DNA of 64,000 nucleotides from an uncultured Cyclobacteriaceae bacterium (GTDB lineage Bacteria; Bacteroidota; Bacteroidia; Cytophagales; Cyclobacteriaceae): NCBI GenBank assembly GCA_947492745.1, contig CANLOE010000027.1, forward strand, positions 1-64,000. The letters are read 5' to 3'. A model generated the notes under the pieces. That model ran no database searches. It saw nothing but the letters and a program-made list of their open reading frames with translations, and was not told where the DNA came from. The translations under genes and the position numbers were made by a program. Numbering within the stretch: the stretch's first letter is position 1; the number at the start of each line of letters is the position of its first letter. Of the stretch, positions 52,283-61,660 are shown in pieces.

Positions 52283-53149
52283 TCAATAGGTAGCGTCCAA
52301 AGCAATTCTATCGAATCTGGAGAAAGGTCTGTTGGTACCATTGCCACCCGCACAAGCTTGCATAAACGATCCGCGATCGGTTCCACTGGGAGTTCCTGAG
52401 ATTTGAATAGCTCCTACTCCAGCTTGGCCTTCGTTATTTCTTCTACCCCCGCAGCTCAGACTTCTGTCAAAAAAGTCCGTATGACGAAAACCTATGGCAT
52501 GACCGATTTCATGAGCCATGATAGTGGCCATACCTTGGATGGTCTGTCCGTTCAGTGCAGCAGGGTTTACGTTGATTTGGATAGTGTTTGCTGGATTGCC
52601 TCTTGTAGGGAAGCCACCGGAAATGCCCAAAGTGATACTTCCGTTTCTAGGGGGTTGGTTAAAAGAAAAGAAACGGATGTCAGCACGACTGGTGTTTACT
52701 CGCCTGAAACTCAATCTTAGACCTTCTGCATTGTACCTTCTGAGTGCCTCATCAAAAGCCTGTCCGAAACCATTGCCGAAATTTGGGTCAAGATAAACGG
52801 TAAGTGTTCTTGGTAGACTCTCTACTAGATTAATGGTTCTGTACTGTTCCGCTTCCGGTGCATCATTCACTCCACTGAGTAAGGTGCTTTTAGGCAGATT
52901 GTTGACCTGTTCCGTAGTCAAAAAGATATCGTTCTCTACTACGTAACCTTCATGGCCATCCATCGTATGTGCATATACGGGTATGTTGTCCGTATCATAT
53001 CCGAACTTACTGAGCTGACTGATGACATTCGAAGGAACTGTTTCTTCGATGCTCGGTGTAGCTGCATCGATGACTTCTTTCTCTTCGCAAGAAAAAAGAC
53101 TTGCTGTCAAGAGCAGTGAAGCTGCTCCATACTTTTTAAGATAATTCAT
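52283..53149 (-). CDS. M57 family zinc metalloprotease, lipoprotein
   Basis: 288 residues. Lipoprotein signal MNYLKKYGAASLLLTASLFSC with Cys near 21. A propeptide-like region (about 40-110) precedes the peptidase, which has the zinc motif MAHEIGHAIGFRHTD (HExxHxxxxxH, near 215-225), ADIRFFSFNQPP and GGRRNNEGQAGVG. It belongs to the dual-action HEIGH peptidases, extracytoplasmic. Own terminator, 89 bp downstream of the AraC gene's stop, so it probably has its own promoter. Confidence 0.92.
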   Translation of the reverse strand: MNYLKKYGAASLLLTASLFSCEEKEVIDAATPSIEETVPSNVISQLSKFGYDTDNIPVYAHTMDGHEGYVVENDIFLTTEQVNNLPKSTLLSGVNDAPEAEQYRTINLVESLPRTLTVYLDPNFGNGFGQAFDEALRRYNAEGLRLSFRRVNTSRADIRFFSFNQPPRNGSITLGISGGFPTRGNPANTIQINVNPAALNGQTIQGMATIMAHEIGHAIGFRHTDFFDRSLSCGGRRNNEGQAGVGAIQISGTPSGTDRGSFMQACAGGNGTNRPFSRFDRIALDATY

Positions 53150-53238
53150 AATGGTGTTTATTTAAGTTGAAAAGTACTGCAAAGATTGTTGCAATACACA
53201 AGATTTTATATCGCAATTCAACAAATCAACACCCTATT

Positions 53239-54258
53239 TCAACTGTATTCAGTATTAAGCTCCTCTTTTTCTTTGTTGTTTTGTGGGTTATTCTTGTTCT
53301 TTATATAGTTGCTGGGTAATATCCCATACACTTTTTTGAATATTTCAGAAAAATAGCTGATGTTCGAGTAACCTATCCGATGTCCGACTTCAGCTATGGA
53401 AAGTTCTTCTTCCTGTAGCAGTTCTGCGGCGCGTTGCATTCGTGCCCTGTGCAAAAAACGGTACATATTTTCTCCAAAAGCTTTTTTGAATCCTGCTCTT
53501 AGTTTAGTCTGACTGACCCCCAGATCTTGGGCCATTTGCGGTATATTGGGAGCATGGGTGATATCACGGAGTAATATTTCTTTAGCTTGAAGCGTGTAAT
53601 CGTTTTTCTTGACCGCTTTGTCCTTATCTTTTGTTATTTGGTAGGCATGTTCAAATGCGAGGGCAACAAGCTCTAGGGTTTTGCTCTTGTAGAAAAGCTG
53701 TTTCAGTACCGGGGAGGTCTCAGTGTTGATGAACTGATACAGTGGGTTTTCCAGATCACAACTGATGGGTTCGCAGAGATAAAAGGCTTTTTGACTATTG
53801 ATCAATGCCTCAAAACGCCCCGCTCCATCGCCTTTTTCCCAGTCCAGATACGTATTTACCCACTGAGGGGTCATGAATATGGTCAGTTCCCTGAAACGGA
53901 CCTGGGGCATGATCCGTGTTTCTGCACCCATACTAGGGGAAGAAAAGAAGAAGATACTACTTACATTTATCTTTTTGCCATTGATGATTTTCTTGTGGGC
54001 CTCATTGGGTAGGTAAAAACTAATGGCCCATGGAGCACTCTTATCTTGGCCCACTTTTCTGAAAATCGTGGTCGGTGATTTTAAAGTAACGTCAATTTGT
54101 AATGCGAACAGGCCTTTTTCGAAGGATTTGCCTTGTATGAAGCCTTCGCCCATGCCTTTGGGAATAGTGATGATGCCTTTTTCCAAAGGGCTTTTAAATA
54201 CGGTGGAGAGTGTTGCCATGATGTCGGGGTAGGCAACACTGTTCAGGTAAATTTCCAT
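53239..54258 (-). CDS. AraC-family transcriptional regulator
   Basis: 339 residues from ATG 54258 (MEIYLNSVAYPDIMATL); an ATG 57 bp upstream is also in frame. The N-terminal ~220 residues are an effector domain of unknown ligand. The C-terminal ~100 residues hold two HTH motifs: IPQMAQDLGVSQTKLRAGFK and LSIAEVGHRIGYSNISYFSE, then FKKVYGILPSNYI, the AraC signature. Regulon unknown; candidates are the adjacent M57 protease and nhaD genes. Confidence 0.9.
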   Translation of the reverse strand: MEIYLNSVAYPDIMATLSTVFKSPLEKGIITIPKGMGEGFIQGKSFEKGLFALQIDVTLKSPTTIFRKVGQDKSAPWAISFYLPNEAHKKIINGKKINVSSIFFFSSPSMGAETRIMPQVRFRELTIFMTPQWVNTYLDWEKGDGAGRFEALINSQKAFYLCEPISCDLENPLYQFINTETSPVLKQLFYKSKTLELVALAFEHAYQITKDKDKAVKKNDYTLQAKEILLRDITHAPNIPQMAQDLGVSQTKLRAGFKKAFGENMYRFLHRARMQRAAELLQEEELSIAEVGHRIGYSNISYFSEIFKKVYGILPSNYIKNKNNPQNNKEKEELNTEYS

Positions 54259-54433
54259 ATCTTTTGGGTCTGGGATTTGAATTTGCCTATCTCTTAAACC
54301 CTTAAAAATGTGCAATTAATCTAACAAATCAATTTTTATTGCAACTTTTTATTAACTAGGACTTTACTATTGTAGCTTATGTTTTTGTTTGAATTTAGGT
54401 CTAATTTGGTATAAAATACTGTAAATCAATTTT

Positions 54434-55714
54434 TTAAAAAAAGGACTCCATGGCCAGAAAATAAATGGCCCCTGAGAGATAACCGACAAGAGCATAAAGG
54501 GATATCTTCTTTATATACCAGAAAAAATCGATTTTCACCATTCCCATGACGGCTACTCCAGAAGCAGAACCGATGATGAGTATGCTGCCGCCCGTTCCTG
54601 CACAATAAGCGATGAACTGCCATAGGTAATCATCCATAGGAAAGTCGCTAATGGAGTACATGCCCATGGATGCAGCCACTAAGGGTACGTTGTCCACGAT
54701 GGAAGAAAGGATGCCCATTAGAATTATAATAGCATTTAGGTTGCCGATGCTTTCGTTCATCGCAGAAGCGAGGTTGGTCAGGGTATGCGACGCTTCCAAT
54801 GCTCCCACAGCAAGTAGTATTCCTAAAAAGAAAAGAACACTCGATGCATCGATTTTGCTCAGGGCATATACGGCTGTATACGGTTTTTTAGCTTCGGCAT
54901 CTTTGTTGAAATGAATGACCTCTGAAAGTACCCATACCATGGATAGGCCCAGTAACATGCCCATGTAAGGAGGGAGATGCGTTACGGTCTTGAATATGGG
55001 AACGAAGACCAAAGCTCCGATACCCGTGAACAGCATGCGCTTACTTCCTTTGATTTTCTCTTTTTTCATCGCTTTTCCGATGTTCTGTCCGCGACGGTGC
55101 AGTGTGCCTCTGAAGGTAATACTGATGATGGATAAAGGGACCACCAGACAGATGAGGCTGGGGATAAATAGGTTCTTCATGATACTCACCGCACTGATCT
55201 GGCCACCTATCCATAGCATAGTAGTGGTAATATCCCCAATAGGGGACCAAGCCCCCCCGGCGTTGGAAGATATGATGACCATACCCGCATAAAATTTCAT
55301 CTCTTCTTTATCATCGATCAGCTTTCTCAATAAAGAGATCATAACAATGGAGGTTGTCAGATTGTCCAAGAGAGCAGATAGGAAAAAGGTCAACATGCAT
55401 ATCATCCACAACAGGGCACGCCTGTCAGTGGTCTGTATGCGATTGGTAATGACATTAAACCCTTGGTGGATATCGATGAGCTCGATAATGGTCATCGCTC
55501 CCATGAGGAAAAACAGGATTTCCGAGGTGCTGCCCAGGTGTAATTGTAAATGCTCTGCGACCTCTTCGGAGTGTCCTCCACTCCCAAAGATGAAAACCAC
55601 CCAGGCGATAACACCTATATATAGGGCAATAGCCGTTTTATCTACTTTGATCAGGTGTTCTACTGTGATAAGGATATAACCGAAAACAAATACAAAAATG
55701 AGATATTGTTCCAT
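54434..55714 (-). CDS. nhaD: Na+/H+ antiporter NhaD
   Basis: 426 residues, about 12 TM helices, ion transporter superfamily. Features: GGHSEEVAEHLQLHLGSTSE, FLMGAMTIIELIDIHQGF, FFLSALLDNLTTSIVMISLL with the conserved Asp-Asn, SNAGGAWSPIGDITTTMLW, and SSIVDNVPLVAASMGMY. Exchanges sodium for protons at the inner membrane, fitting a sodium-motive economy together with Na+-NQR. Monocistronic. Confidence 0.94.
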   Translation of the reverse strand: MEQYLIFVFVFGYILITVEHLIKVDKTAIALYIGVIAWVVFIFGSGGHSEEVAEHLQLHLGSTSEILFFLMGAMTIIELIDIHQGFNVITNRIQTTDRRALLWMICMLTFFLSALLDNLTTSIVMISLLRKLIDDKEEMKFYAGMVIISSNAGGAWSPIGDITTTMLWIGGQISAVSIMKNLFIPSLICLVVPLSIISITFRGTLHRRGQNIGKAMKKEKIKGSKRMLFTGIGALVFVPIFKTVTHLPPYMGMLLGLSMVWVLSEVIHFNKDAEAKKPYTAVYALSKIDASSVLFFLGILLAVGALEASHTLTNLASAMNESIGNLNAIIILMGILSSIVDNVPLVAASMGMYSISDFPMDDYLWQFIAYCAGTGGSILIIGSASGVAVMGMVKIDFFWYIKKISLYALVGYLSGAIYFLAMESFF

Positions 55715-55972
55715 AGTGAATCTGAAAAAATGGTAAACTGCTGGAAACTCAATATAAGAAATACTGTCATCATATGGGAATAATAGATGATTAAAAAGTT
55801 AATGATTTTGGTGCTATCGTGGGTTTAAGGGTGGAAAAGCAATCTAAAGTTTTGATCTACGGCACAGCTCCATAGTGACGGTCTTCTTCACGGAGGTTCA
55901 TCGCTTCCGGTAGAAAAGCCTTGTATACAGTAAATGTCCAAGGACAATTCGTACTGTTCGATTACCCTTCAA

Positions 55973-56138
55973 CCCGTATCATGCGTTGGAACTTCGTAAC
56001 GAGGGTTTAAATGGCAATAAATCAGGGAGTTTTATTGGATTTAGCGTAGCACTGCTATGGTGAATTCAAAAAACGTAGTGCAACGACCGGTTTGCAGGTA
56101 GTTAGATCCGCAGTAGATTTTCCAATGCATGATCCGGG
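55973..56138. repeat. Family A repeat, copy 4 (166 bp)
   Basis: Starts CCCGTATCATGCGTTG, ends AATGCATGATCCGGG, flanks TTCAA (55968-55972) and TTGAA (56139-56143). Central GCGTAGCACTGCTATGG. Confidence 0.88.
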
Positions 56139-56150
56139 TTGAAACCTTTG

Positions 56151-56320
56151 GAGGCTGTTTTGAAACTATAATTTGAACCTGAATTCTGCACCGGAGGATG
56201 ACCTACAGCAATGAACATGCTCCGGAAAGCATGGAACTCGAGATGGTTGTCGTTCTTCTGCGAATCCCAAGAGACCACTGGAAATCAATAAATATATGCC
56301 AAAACAGTATCAAATCCCTT
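56151..56320. repeat. Family F repeat remnant
   Basis: GGAGGCTGTTTTGAAACTAT at the left, TGCGAATCCCAAGAGACC in the interior, and CCAAAACAGTATC at the right resemble degraded F ends. Nothing else was seen between here and the SDR gene. Confidence 0.5.
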
Positions 56321-56404
56321 GTTACCGATTCTCAGTATATAGCGTGATTACTGATGCGCTGATAGATCTGTATGAACAGCGTTTAGGTCAGTATGATCTA
56401 GGTG

Positions 56405-57106
56405 TTACCATTTGATTTCCTTTCTGTCCCTGAAGAACCTACCCGTGGGAATGCTCTTGGAAGTAGCTAGCCAGACCGCTGTATCTGCACCTTCCTCTAC
56501 CTTTCTGGGCGCAGAAGGTCCTCCCATATCTGTTTTGATCCACCCTGGACACATAGCATTTACCTTTATGCCTGTCCCGACCAGCTCACTGGCAAAGATT
56601 TTGGTCATGGCGTTCATGGCCGTTTTGGATATTCTATAGCCTGGATAGCTGCTTCCCATGTCGTTGATGGCACCCATACCACTTGAAACATTGATGATTC
56701 GCCCTTTATTGGCTTTCCGCATCAGTGGTAGTACTGCCTGGGTCAGACGAAAGGCCCCATATACATTCGTTTCCATTGTGTTTTTTAGGATAGAGATATC
56801 GGTATCCATTGCTCCATTGCCCTTATCGATCATAATGCTTGCATTGTTGATAAGAACGTCTATGTTCCCAAAATCCGATTCAAGGCTTTCAATGAACTTT
56901 TGGATACTGTTTTCATCGTTTACATCAAGGTGGCGGAAATACACCTCATGGCCGAGCGTGGAAAGAATCTTTTGGGCGGTTTCCCCTCGCTCTTTATTGC
57001 GTGCTGTGAGTATGACCTTGAGGCCTTTTTCGCCACACTGCTTACTGATTTCAAATCCTACGCCTCTATTTGCTCCTGTGATGACTACTGTTATGGGGTT
57101 TTGCAT
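56405..57106 (-). CDS. SDR family oxidoreductase (carbonyl-reductase-like)
   Basis: 233 residues. TVVITGANRGVGFEISKQ (NAD(P)-binding TGxxxGxG near 10-17), LDVNDENS, VLINNASIM, RIINVSSGMGA with catalytic Ser, YPGYRISKTAMNAM with YxxxK, and NAMCPGWIKTDMGG. TGANRG and the arginines nearby favour NADPH. Resembles plant/animal carbonyl-reductase-type SDRs. Monocistronic; substrate unknown. Confidence 0.9.
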   Translation of the reverse strand: MQNPITVVITGANRGVGFEISKQCGEKGLKVILTARNKERGETAQKILSTLGHEVYFRHLDVNDENSIQKFIESLESDFGNIDVLINNASIMIDKGNGAMDTDISILKNTMETNVYGAFRLTQAVLPLMRKANKGRIINVSSGMGAINDMGSSYPGYRISKTAMNAMTKIFASELVGTGIKVNAMCPGWIKTDMGGPSAPRKVEEGADTAVWLATSKSIPTGRFFRDRKEIKW

Positions 57107-57142
57107 GATTTAGGTTTTTTGTTTTTAAAATTTCAGGTTTCT

Positions 57143-57893
57143 CAGAGACTGTTTGAGAATCATGTTTCAGGCTTATATACTTAGCTATACTACTGATTTT
57201 AACAGTCGACGAACCTATACCCCGTTTTTGAGGAAAGTATTTTGGACGTGTTGCGTTTTCATCGTTCCAATCGTGGTCCACATGTTCTCTATCCGCCCTG
57301 AACTCCGTTTTCGCCTAAAGCTGGCCAAGCGCTTACTTCTGCGCGGCAGACCGTCCCCTGCGCTGAAAGGGTTCTCCGAACCCTTTCCTTGCGCTCGGTC
57401 CTATCGATAAAAAACTAAGCAGGACGAAACCCATAGGGATTTCGGGCCAGCCTGTGGGATGCGGGAAATTTTGAAAACGCTGCATTCGGACAGAAAAATT
57501 TTCAAATGAACTACCGGAATTCGGATTCCGTTCAACGGTATACCGGATTCAATGAGGTGAATGAAACACAGTCAACATAACCAAGTATATAAGTCTATCA
57601 TGTTTAAAATTTGTTATCGCTCATTCCCAGTGCGTAATGAAGCAGGGCCAATCGCAAGTAAAATATCCAAGTGATATTTTAGGGAAAGGACCCGCCCAGC
57701 ACCGAGTAAGGATAGCATCGCTATCAGCGGATTCTCAACAAAATTGTATATCAACTAAACACATATAGCGATGAGCATGGTATAAAAAGCAAATACCGGG
57801 CTTGAATGCTGCTCATGCGAATTTCATGTGGCCATTAAAAAATCGATAAAATACGTATAGAAGTAAAAGATACACTGTCAAAACAGTCTCTCA
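57143..57893. repeat. Family F element split by a family E insertion
   Basis: Left terminus TCAGAGACTGTTTGAGAAT, right terminus ACAGTCTCTCAAAAC. Contains the F interior GATAGCATCGCTATCAGCGG and GCGAATTTCATGTGGCC. The E element occupies 57168-57596. Confidence 0.7.
57168..57596 (-). repeat. Family E repeat, copy 2 (429 bp)
   Basis: Starts CAGGCTTATATACTTAGC, ends CCAAGTATATAAGTCT, flanked by a 9-bp direct repeat ATCATGTTT (57159-57167, 57597-57605). Inverted relative to the copy at 11067. Closely similar over the whole length, including the GTTTTCGCC and CGCGGCAGACCG stretches. Confidence 0.9.
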
Positions 57894-57925
57894 AAACGCT
57901 GAGCATTATTTTTATTATCGGGTTT

Positions 57926-59224
57926 CTAAAAAAATGTACTTTGTATGGCCTCGAATACGCTTTCCAGTCCTATGCTTCGAGAGGCTTTGAACAATAGGGT
58001 GCTATTTTTGAACTTTTTATGCTGTAGTGATGCGATCAATTCTTCTTTGGTTTTAAAATATAGAGCCTCAGGGTGACCCTTGAGTGCAGCTCGTATTAAT
58101 TTACCACAAAAATAAACCTCATCAAAATTATGGCTTCGGGTCAGTACACCTAGTTTCTCGTGTTCGGCTTCGCTTTCCTCACCGAGTTCATACATGTCTC
58201 CCAGTAGGATGATTTTTTTCTTGCCTTCCACCTGCGCCAGATTTTCGATGGCGACTTCCATGGAACTGGGGTTGGCATTGTAGGCATCCATGATGATGGT
58301 GTTGCTCTCTTTTCGGATAACCTGGGAGCGGTTATTTTCCGGGAAGTATTCCGCGATGGCGGTATTGGCCTTTTCCGGGTCCACCCCGAAATATTTGCCC
58401 ACACAAAGCGCCGCGGCTATATTTTCAAAATTGTACTTACCGACAATCTGTGTGGATATGACTTCTCCCTGTTCCGAGCGGTACTTGATAAATGGAGTGG
58501 CCTCGATAAATGTGCTGCTGGAGTAATCCTCCGGACCGGGATAAAAAAGTGGATTGCTGAACCGCTTACTCATATTGCGCAGTATCTTGTCCTGAGAATT
58601 GATCCATACCGTTCCTTCCTGTTGTATCAGGTGCTGATAAAGTTCACTTTTGCCCCGGATGATATTTTCAAAACCTCCGAACTCACCGATATGGGCGCGA
58701 CCGATATTAGTGATGAGCCCATGGTCCGGCACGGCAATCCCGCAAAGCTCCTGTATGTCTCCCAAGTGATTGGCACCCATTTCTATGACAGCAATCTCTA
58801 TCTTACTGTCTATGGAGAGCAAGGTCAAGGGCACACCGATATGATTGTTGAGATTACCTTTTGTGGCCAAGCAATGAAACCGTTTCGATAGTACTGCTTG
58901 GATGAGTTCTTTTGTGGTGGTCTTGCCATTGGACCCCGTAATCGCTATAAAAGGTATGCTCAGTTGTCGGCGATGATGGTTCGCGAGTGATTGTAAGGCT
59001 TTCAAACTGTCCTCTACCCAAATATAACGTTCATCCAGCACATACTTTTTTTCATCGACTATGGCATAGTGGGCTCCCTTTTCCAGTGCCTTCACCGCAA
59101 AGGCGTTGGCATTGAAGTTAGGGCCTTTGAGAGCAAAAAAAAGAGCCCCTTCGCTGATGTGTCTTGTGTCCGTAGAGACAGAGGAACACTGTAGGTACCG
59201 CTGGTAAAGCTGATCTATTTCCAT
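57926..59224 (-). CDS. murF: UDP-MurNAc-tripeptide:D-Ala-D-Ala ligase
   Basis: 432 residues, Mur ligase family. Adds D-Ala-D-Ala to UDP-MurNAc-tripeptide, the last cytosolic step of peptidoglycan precursor synthesis. SVSTDTRHISEGALFFALKG (N-terminal uridine-binding domain), AITGSNGKTTTKELI (ATP loop near 95), EMGANHLGDIQELC, NIGRAHIGEFG and DAYNANPSSMEVAI. Isolated from a dcw cluster, as is common for murF in Bacteroidota. Confidence 0.95.
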   Translation of the reverse strand: MEIDQLYQRYLQCSSVSTDTRHISEGALFFALKGPNFNANAFAVKALEKGAHYAIVDEKKYVLDERYIWVEDSLKALQSLANHHRRQLSIPFIAITGSNGKTTTKELIQAVLSKRFHCLATKGNLNNHIGVPLTLLSIDSKIEIAVIEMGANHLGDIQELCGIAVPDHGLITNIGRAHIGEFGGFENIIRGKSELYQHLIQQEGTVWINSQDKILRNMSKRFSNPLFYPGPEDYSSSTFIEATPFIKYRSEQGEVISTQIVGKYNFENIAAALCVGKYFGVDPEKANTAIAEYFPENNRSQVIRKESNTIIMDAYNANPSSMEVAIENLAQVEGKKKIILLGDMYELGEESEAEHEKLGVLTRSHNFDEVYFCGKLIRAALKGHPEALYFKTKEELIASLQHKKFKNSTLLFKASRSIGLESVFEAIQSTFF

Positions 59225-59446
59225 AAAATAATCGATGACCTAAAAGACTTTTTCAAAATAATGCATCAAGAGAAGGAAATCAGAAAATACGAGATACGAT
59301 GATAAAATAGCCTCTTAGGAATACTATATTTAAAGTAAAGGTATTCGAACATCAATTATACGGTAATAAAAAGAGTTCTGCTAAGCTGTAAACAAGTATT
59401 TTAGCCCTATAAAAACCAAAAACATTATAAAATCGTTGTCTTCCAT

Positions 59447-61654
59447 ATGTTTAGAATAGTTTCGGCCGGTAAAAATCCATATATATACCTTTTTATACTA
59501 CTGTTCTCCTCTCAGGGGCTTTGGGCACAATTTGCCTTCATGCTTGATAGTGGTGTTGAAGTAAGAGATCAGGGAGGTGTACTTTTGAAAGATGCTTGGA
59601 CAGGTGGGCTGAATTCAGGGCAGTACAGCACTATAGACCTGAACGGAGATGGAGACGAAGACTTACTGGTATTTGATCGGTCGACCAATAAGGCCAACGC
59701 CTATCTTTTCCTAGAAGGAGAATACCGCTATGCTCCCGAATACGAAGCCCTACTTCCCGAAGGACTGGACAATTGGGTACTGGCAGTGGATTTTAATTGT
59801 GACGGGCTCAAAGACTTGATGAGCAGTGACCCTTTCGGCATCCGCTCCTATACCCATATCCTCACGGAAGATGGACAGTCATCATGGAGTCGGAGTGAAC
59901 AGCCACTCATTACAGGAAACGGAAGTGCTACTTTCAACTTACAGATGAACGGTAGTGACATCCCGGGCATTACGGACTTGGACGGTGATGGTGACTTGGA
60001 CATCATCGTTTTTAACTTTGCTGGCTTGGGTAGAGTGGAGTACCATCAAAACCTAAGTATCGAAAATACGGGCAGCTGTGGTTTGCTTTTTCGAAAAATG
60101 AGCGATAAATGGGGCGATTTTGAGGAGTGTGGTTGTGATCGCTTTGTGTTCGAAGAGGACAATTGTGGTACTATGGGAGGACGTTTGGCACATGCAGGTG
60201 CAAAATCCATAGCCACGATGGATATGGATGGTGATGGAGATCAAGAACTGTTCATGAGCCAAGAGGACTGTGATGCCTATTATGTACTGGAAAACCTCGG
60301 TGATGCGGGACGCGCTAAGCTGCGTAAACCTCGTACCGTAGTTACGGATATCCCTTTATTTCCTGCGCTCTACTTTCTGGACCTCTTCAATGATGGCAAG
60401 CAGGATATGATGATAGCTCCCAATGCGCCCACTCTCGGGGGGCAGACAAATGGAGCCGCTTCCAGCTTATGGTATGCCAATGAGGGCAGTGCTATCAGTC
60501 CTGATTTCCAATTGGTACAAAAAGATTTTCTACAGGATAATACGATAGACTTAGGTACGGATGCCGTTCCCTCTTTTGTGGACTATGATGGTGATGGTGA
60601 CCTGGACCTGTTCGTATCGGCTAACGGCATGCGGGTTTCCGAGACGAATGTATCCAGTTTGCATTTGTACGAAAATATTGGGAGTCCTTTCTCTCCTGTT
60701 TTTCAGTCCAAAGAGAAGGATTTCGGGGGTTTGTCCGAACTTTCGGCCTTTTTCCTGAATGTAAAGTTTGAAGACCTGAACGGTGACGGAAGGAGTGATA
60801 TGGTTTTTGCTGCGGGTATTTCAGGAAAGGACACACGCTTGTATTACAAGCCTGGCCAAGGTACTTCCTTTGATTTCGACACCTCACCGCTCTTGGAAAT
60901 ACCTGTGGGAGGGATGGGTAGTGAACTCCGTAATATCGGTTTTGTCGATATCAATAAGGATGGCAGGCCCGACCTGTTATCGGGGCAGGGCAATGGAAGC
61001 CTACACTATCTACTGAATACGGGGTCAAGCGCTGCTCCTGCCTTTCTTCTATCCGATAAGGCCTTTTACGGTATCGATATCAGTTTTTCGGAGCGCGGTC
61101 TTTCTCCTGCGGTAGGTGACCTGAACGGAGATGGCAAGAAAGAGCTGATAATCACCTCTTCCAGTGGAAAACTCCGTATATTCGATGCTTTTTTGGACCA
61201 CTTGGGCAGTCCCGGAGCAGGGCAGGATCAAGTGTGGAGCAATACACTGCTTTCAGGACAGCTTCCGACGCGACTGGGAGCGCGCTCTTGGCCCACTGTT
61301 GGAGATCTCTATGCCAATGGCACGGCGAGTATTGTTGTCGGGAGTAGGGCAGGGGGCCTGTCTTTGCTAAAGAGTACCACGCCCGTGGTACAGGATGATC
61401 AAGAGCGGATAACACTTTTCCCCAACCCGCTGCGTTACGGGCCGGGAAGAAGGAGCATCAATATTGCCGTATCGGAAGATACCTCGTTTTTGATCATCGA
61501 CCGACTGGGAAGAGAGGTATTGCCCCTACAGGTATTGTCGGCCGGTGACAATACGGTATTGGAGGTGGATGGATTGGCTTCCGGGATGTACTTGGTACTG
61601 GCCATGGAAAAGGGCAGGGCCGTCTACTCGTCCAAATTCATTATCCTTAAATAG
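59447..61654 (+). CDS. Secreted FG-GAP/VCBS-repeat protein with T9SS sorting domain
   Basis: 735 residues. Signal peptide ends near LLFSSQGLWAQF (residue 29). At least seven Ca-binding FG-GAP/VCBS repeats follow, e.g. DLNGDGDEDLLV, DLDGDGDLDIIV, DMDGDGDQELFM, DYDGDGDLDLFV, DLNGDGRSDMVF, DINKDGRPDLLS, DLNGDGKKELII, predicted to form a beta-propeller. The last ~80 residues (ITLFPNPLRYGP ... YSSKFIILK) are a T9SS type A tail, so PorU should process it. Likely a surface-exposed adhesin or scaffold. The 130-residue gene starts 6 bp after its stop. Confidence 0.9.
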   Translation: MFRIVSAGKNPYIYLFILLFSSQGLWAQFAFMLDSGVEVRDQGGVLLKDAWTGGLNSGQYSTIDLNGDGDEDLLVFDRSTNKANAYLFLEGEYRYAPEYEALLPEGLDNWVLAVDFNCDGLKDLMSSDPFGIRSYTHILTEDGQSSWSRSEQPLITGNGSATFNLQMNGSDIPGITDLDGDGDLDIIVFNFAGLGRVEYHQNLSIENTGSCGLLFRKMSDKWGDFEECGCDRFVFEEDNCGTMGGRLAHAGAKSIATMDMDGDGDQELFMSQEDCDAYYVLENLGDAGRAKLRKPRTVVTDIPLFPALYFLDLFNDGKQDMMIAPNAPTLGGQTNGAASSLWYANEGSAISPDFQLVQKDFLQDNTIDLGTDAVPSFVDYDGDGDLDLFVSANGMRVSETNVSSLHLYENIGSPFSPVFQSKEKDFGGLSELSAFFLNVKFEDLNGDGRSDMVFAAGISGKDTRLYYKPGQGTSFDFDTSPLLEIPVGGMGSELRNIGFVDINKDGRPDLLSGQGNGSLHYLLNTGSSAAPAFLLSDKAFYGIDISFSERGLSPAVGDLNGDGKKELIITSSSGKLRIFDAFLDHLGSPGAGQDQVWSNTLLSGQLPTRLGARSWPTVGDLYANGTASIVVGSRAGGLSLLKSTTPVVQDDQERITLFPNPLRYGPGRRSINIAVSEDTSFLIIDRLGREVLPLQVLSAGDNTVLEVDGLASGMYLVLAMEKGRAVYSSKFIILK

Positions 61655-61660
61655 CAGCAC

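Noticed and set aside
489-56138. Repeated sequences as a CRISPR array
   Set aside because: Copies are 60-430 bp, scattered kilobases apart, in both orientations, with inverted-repeat ends and target duplications; there are no short direct repeats with regular spacers and no cas genes.
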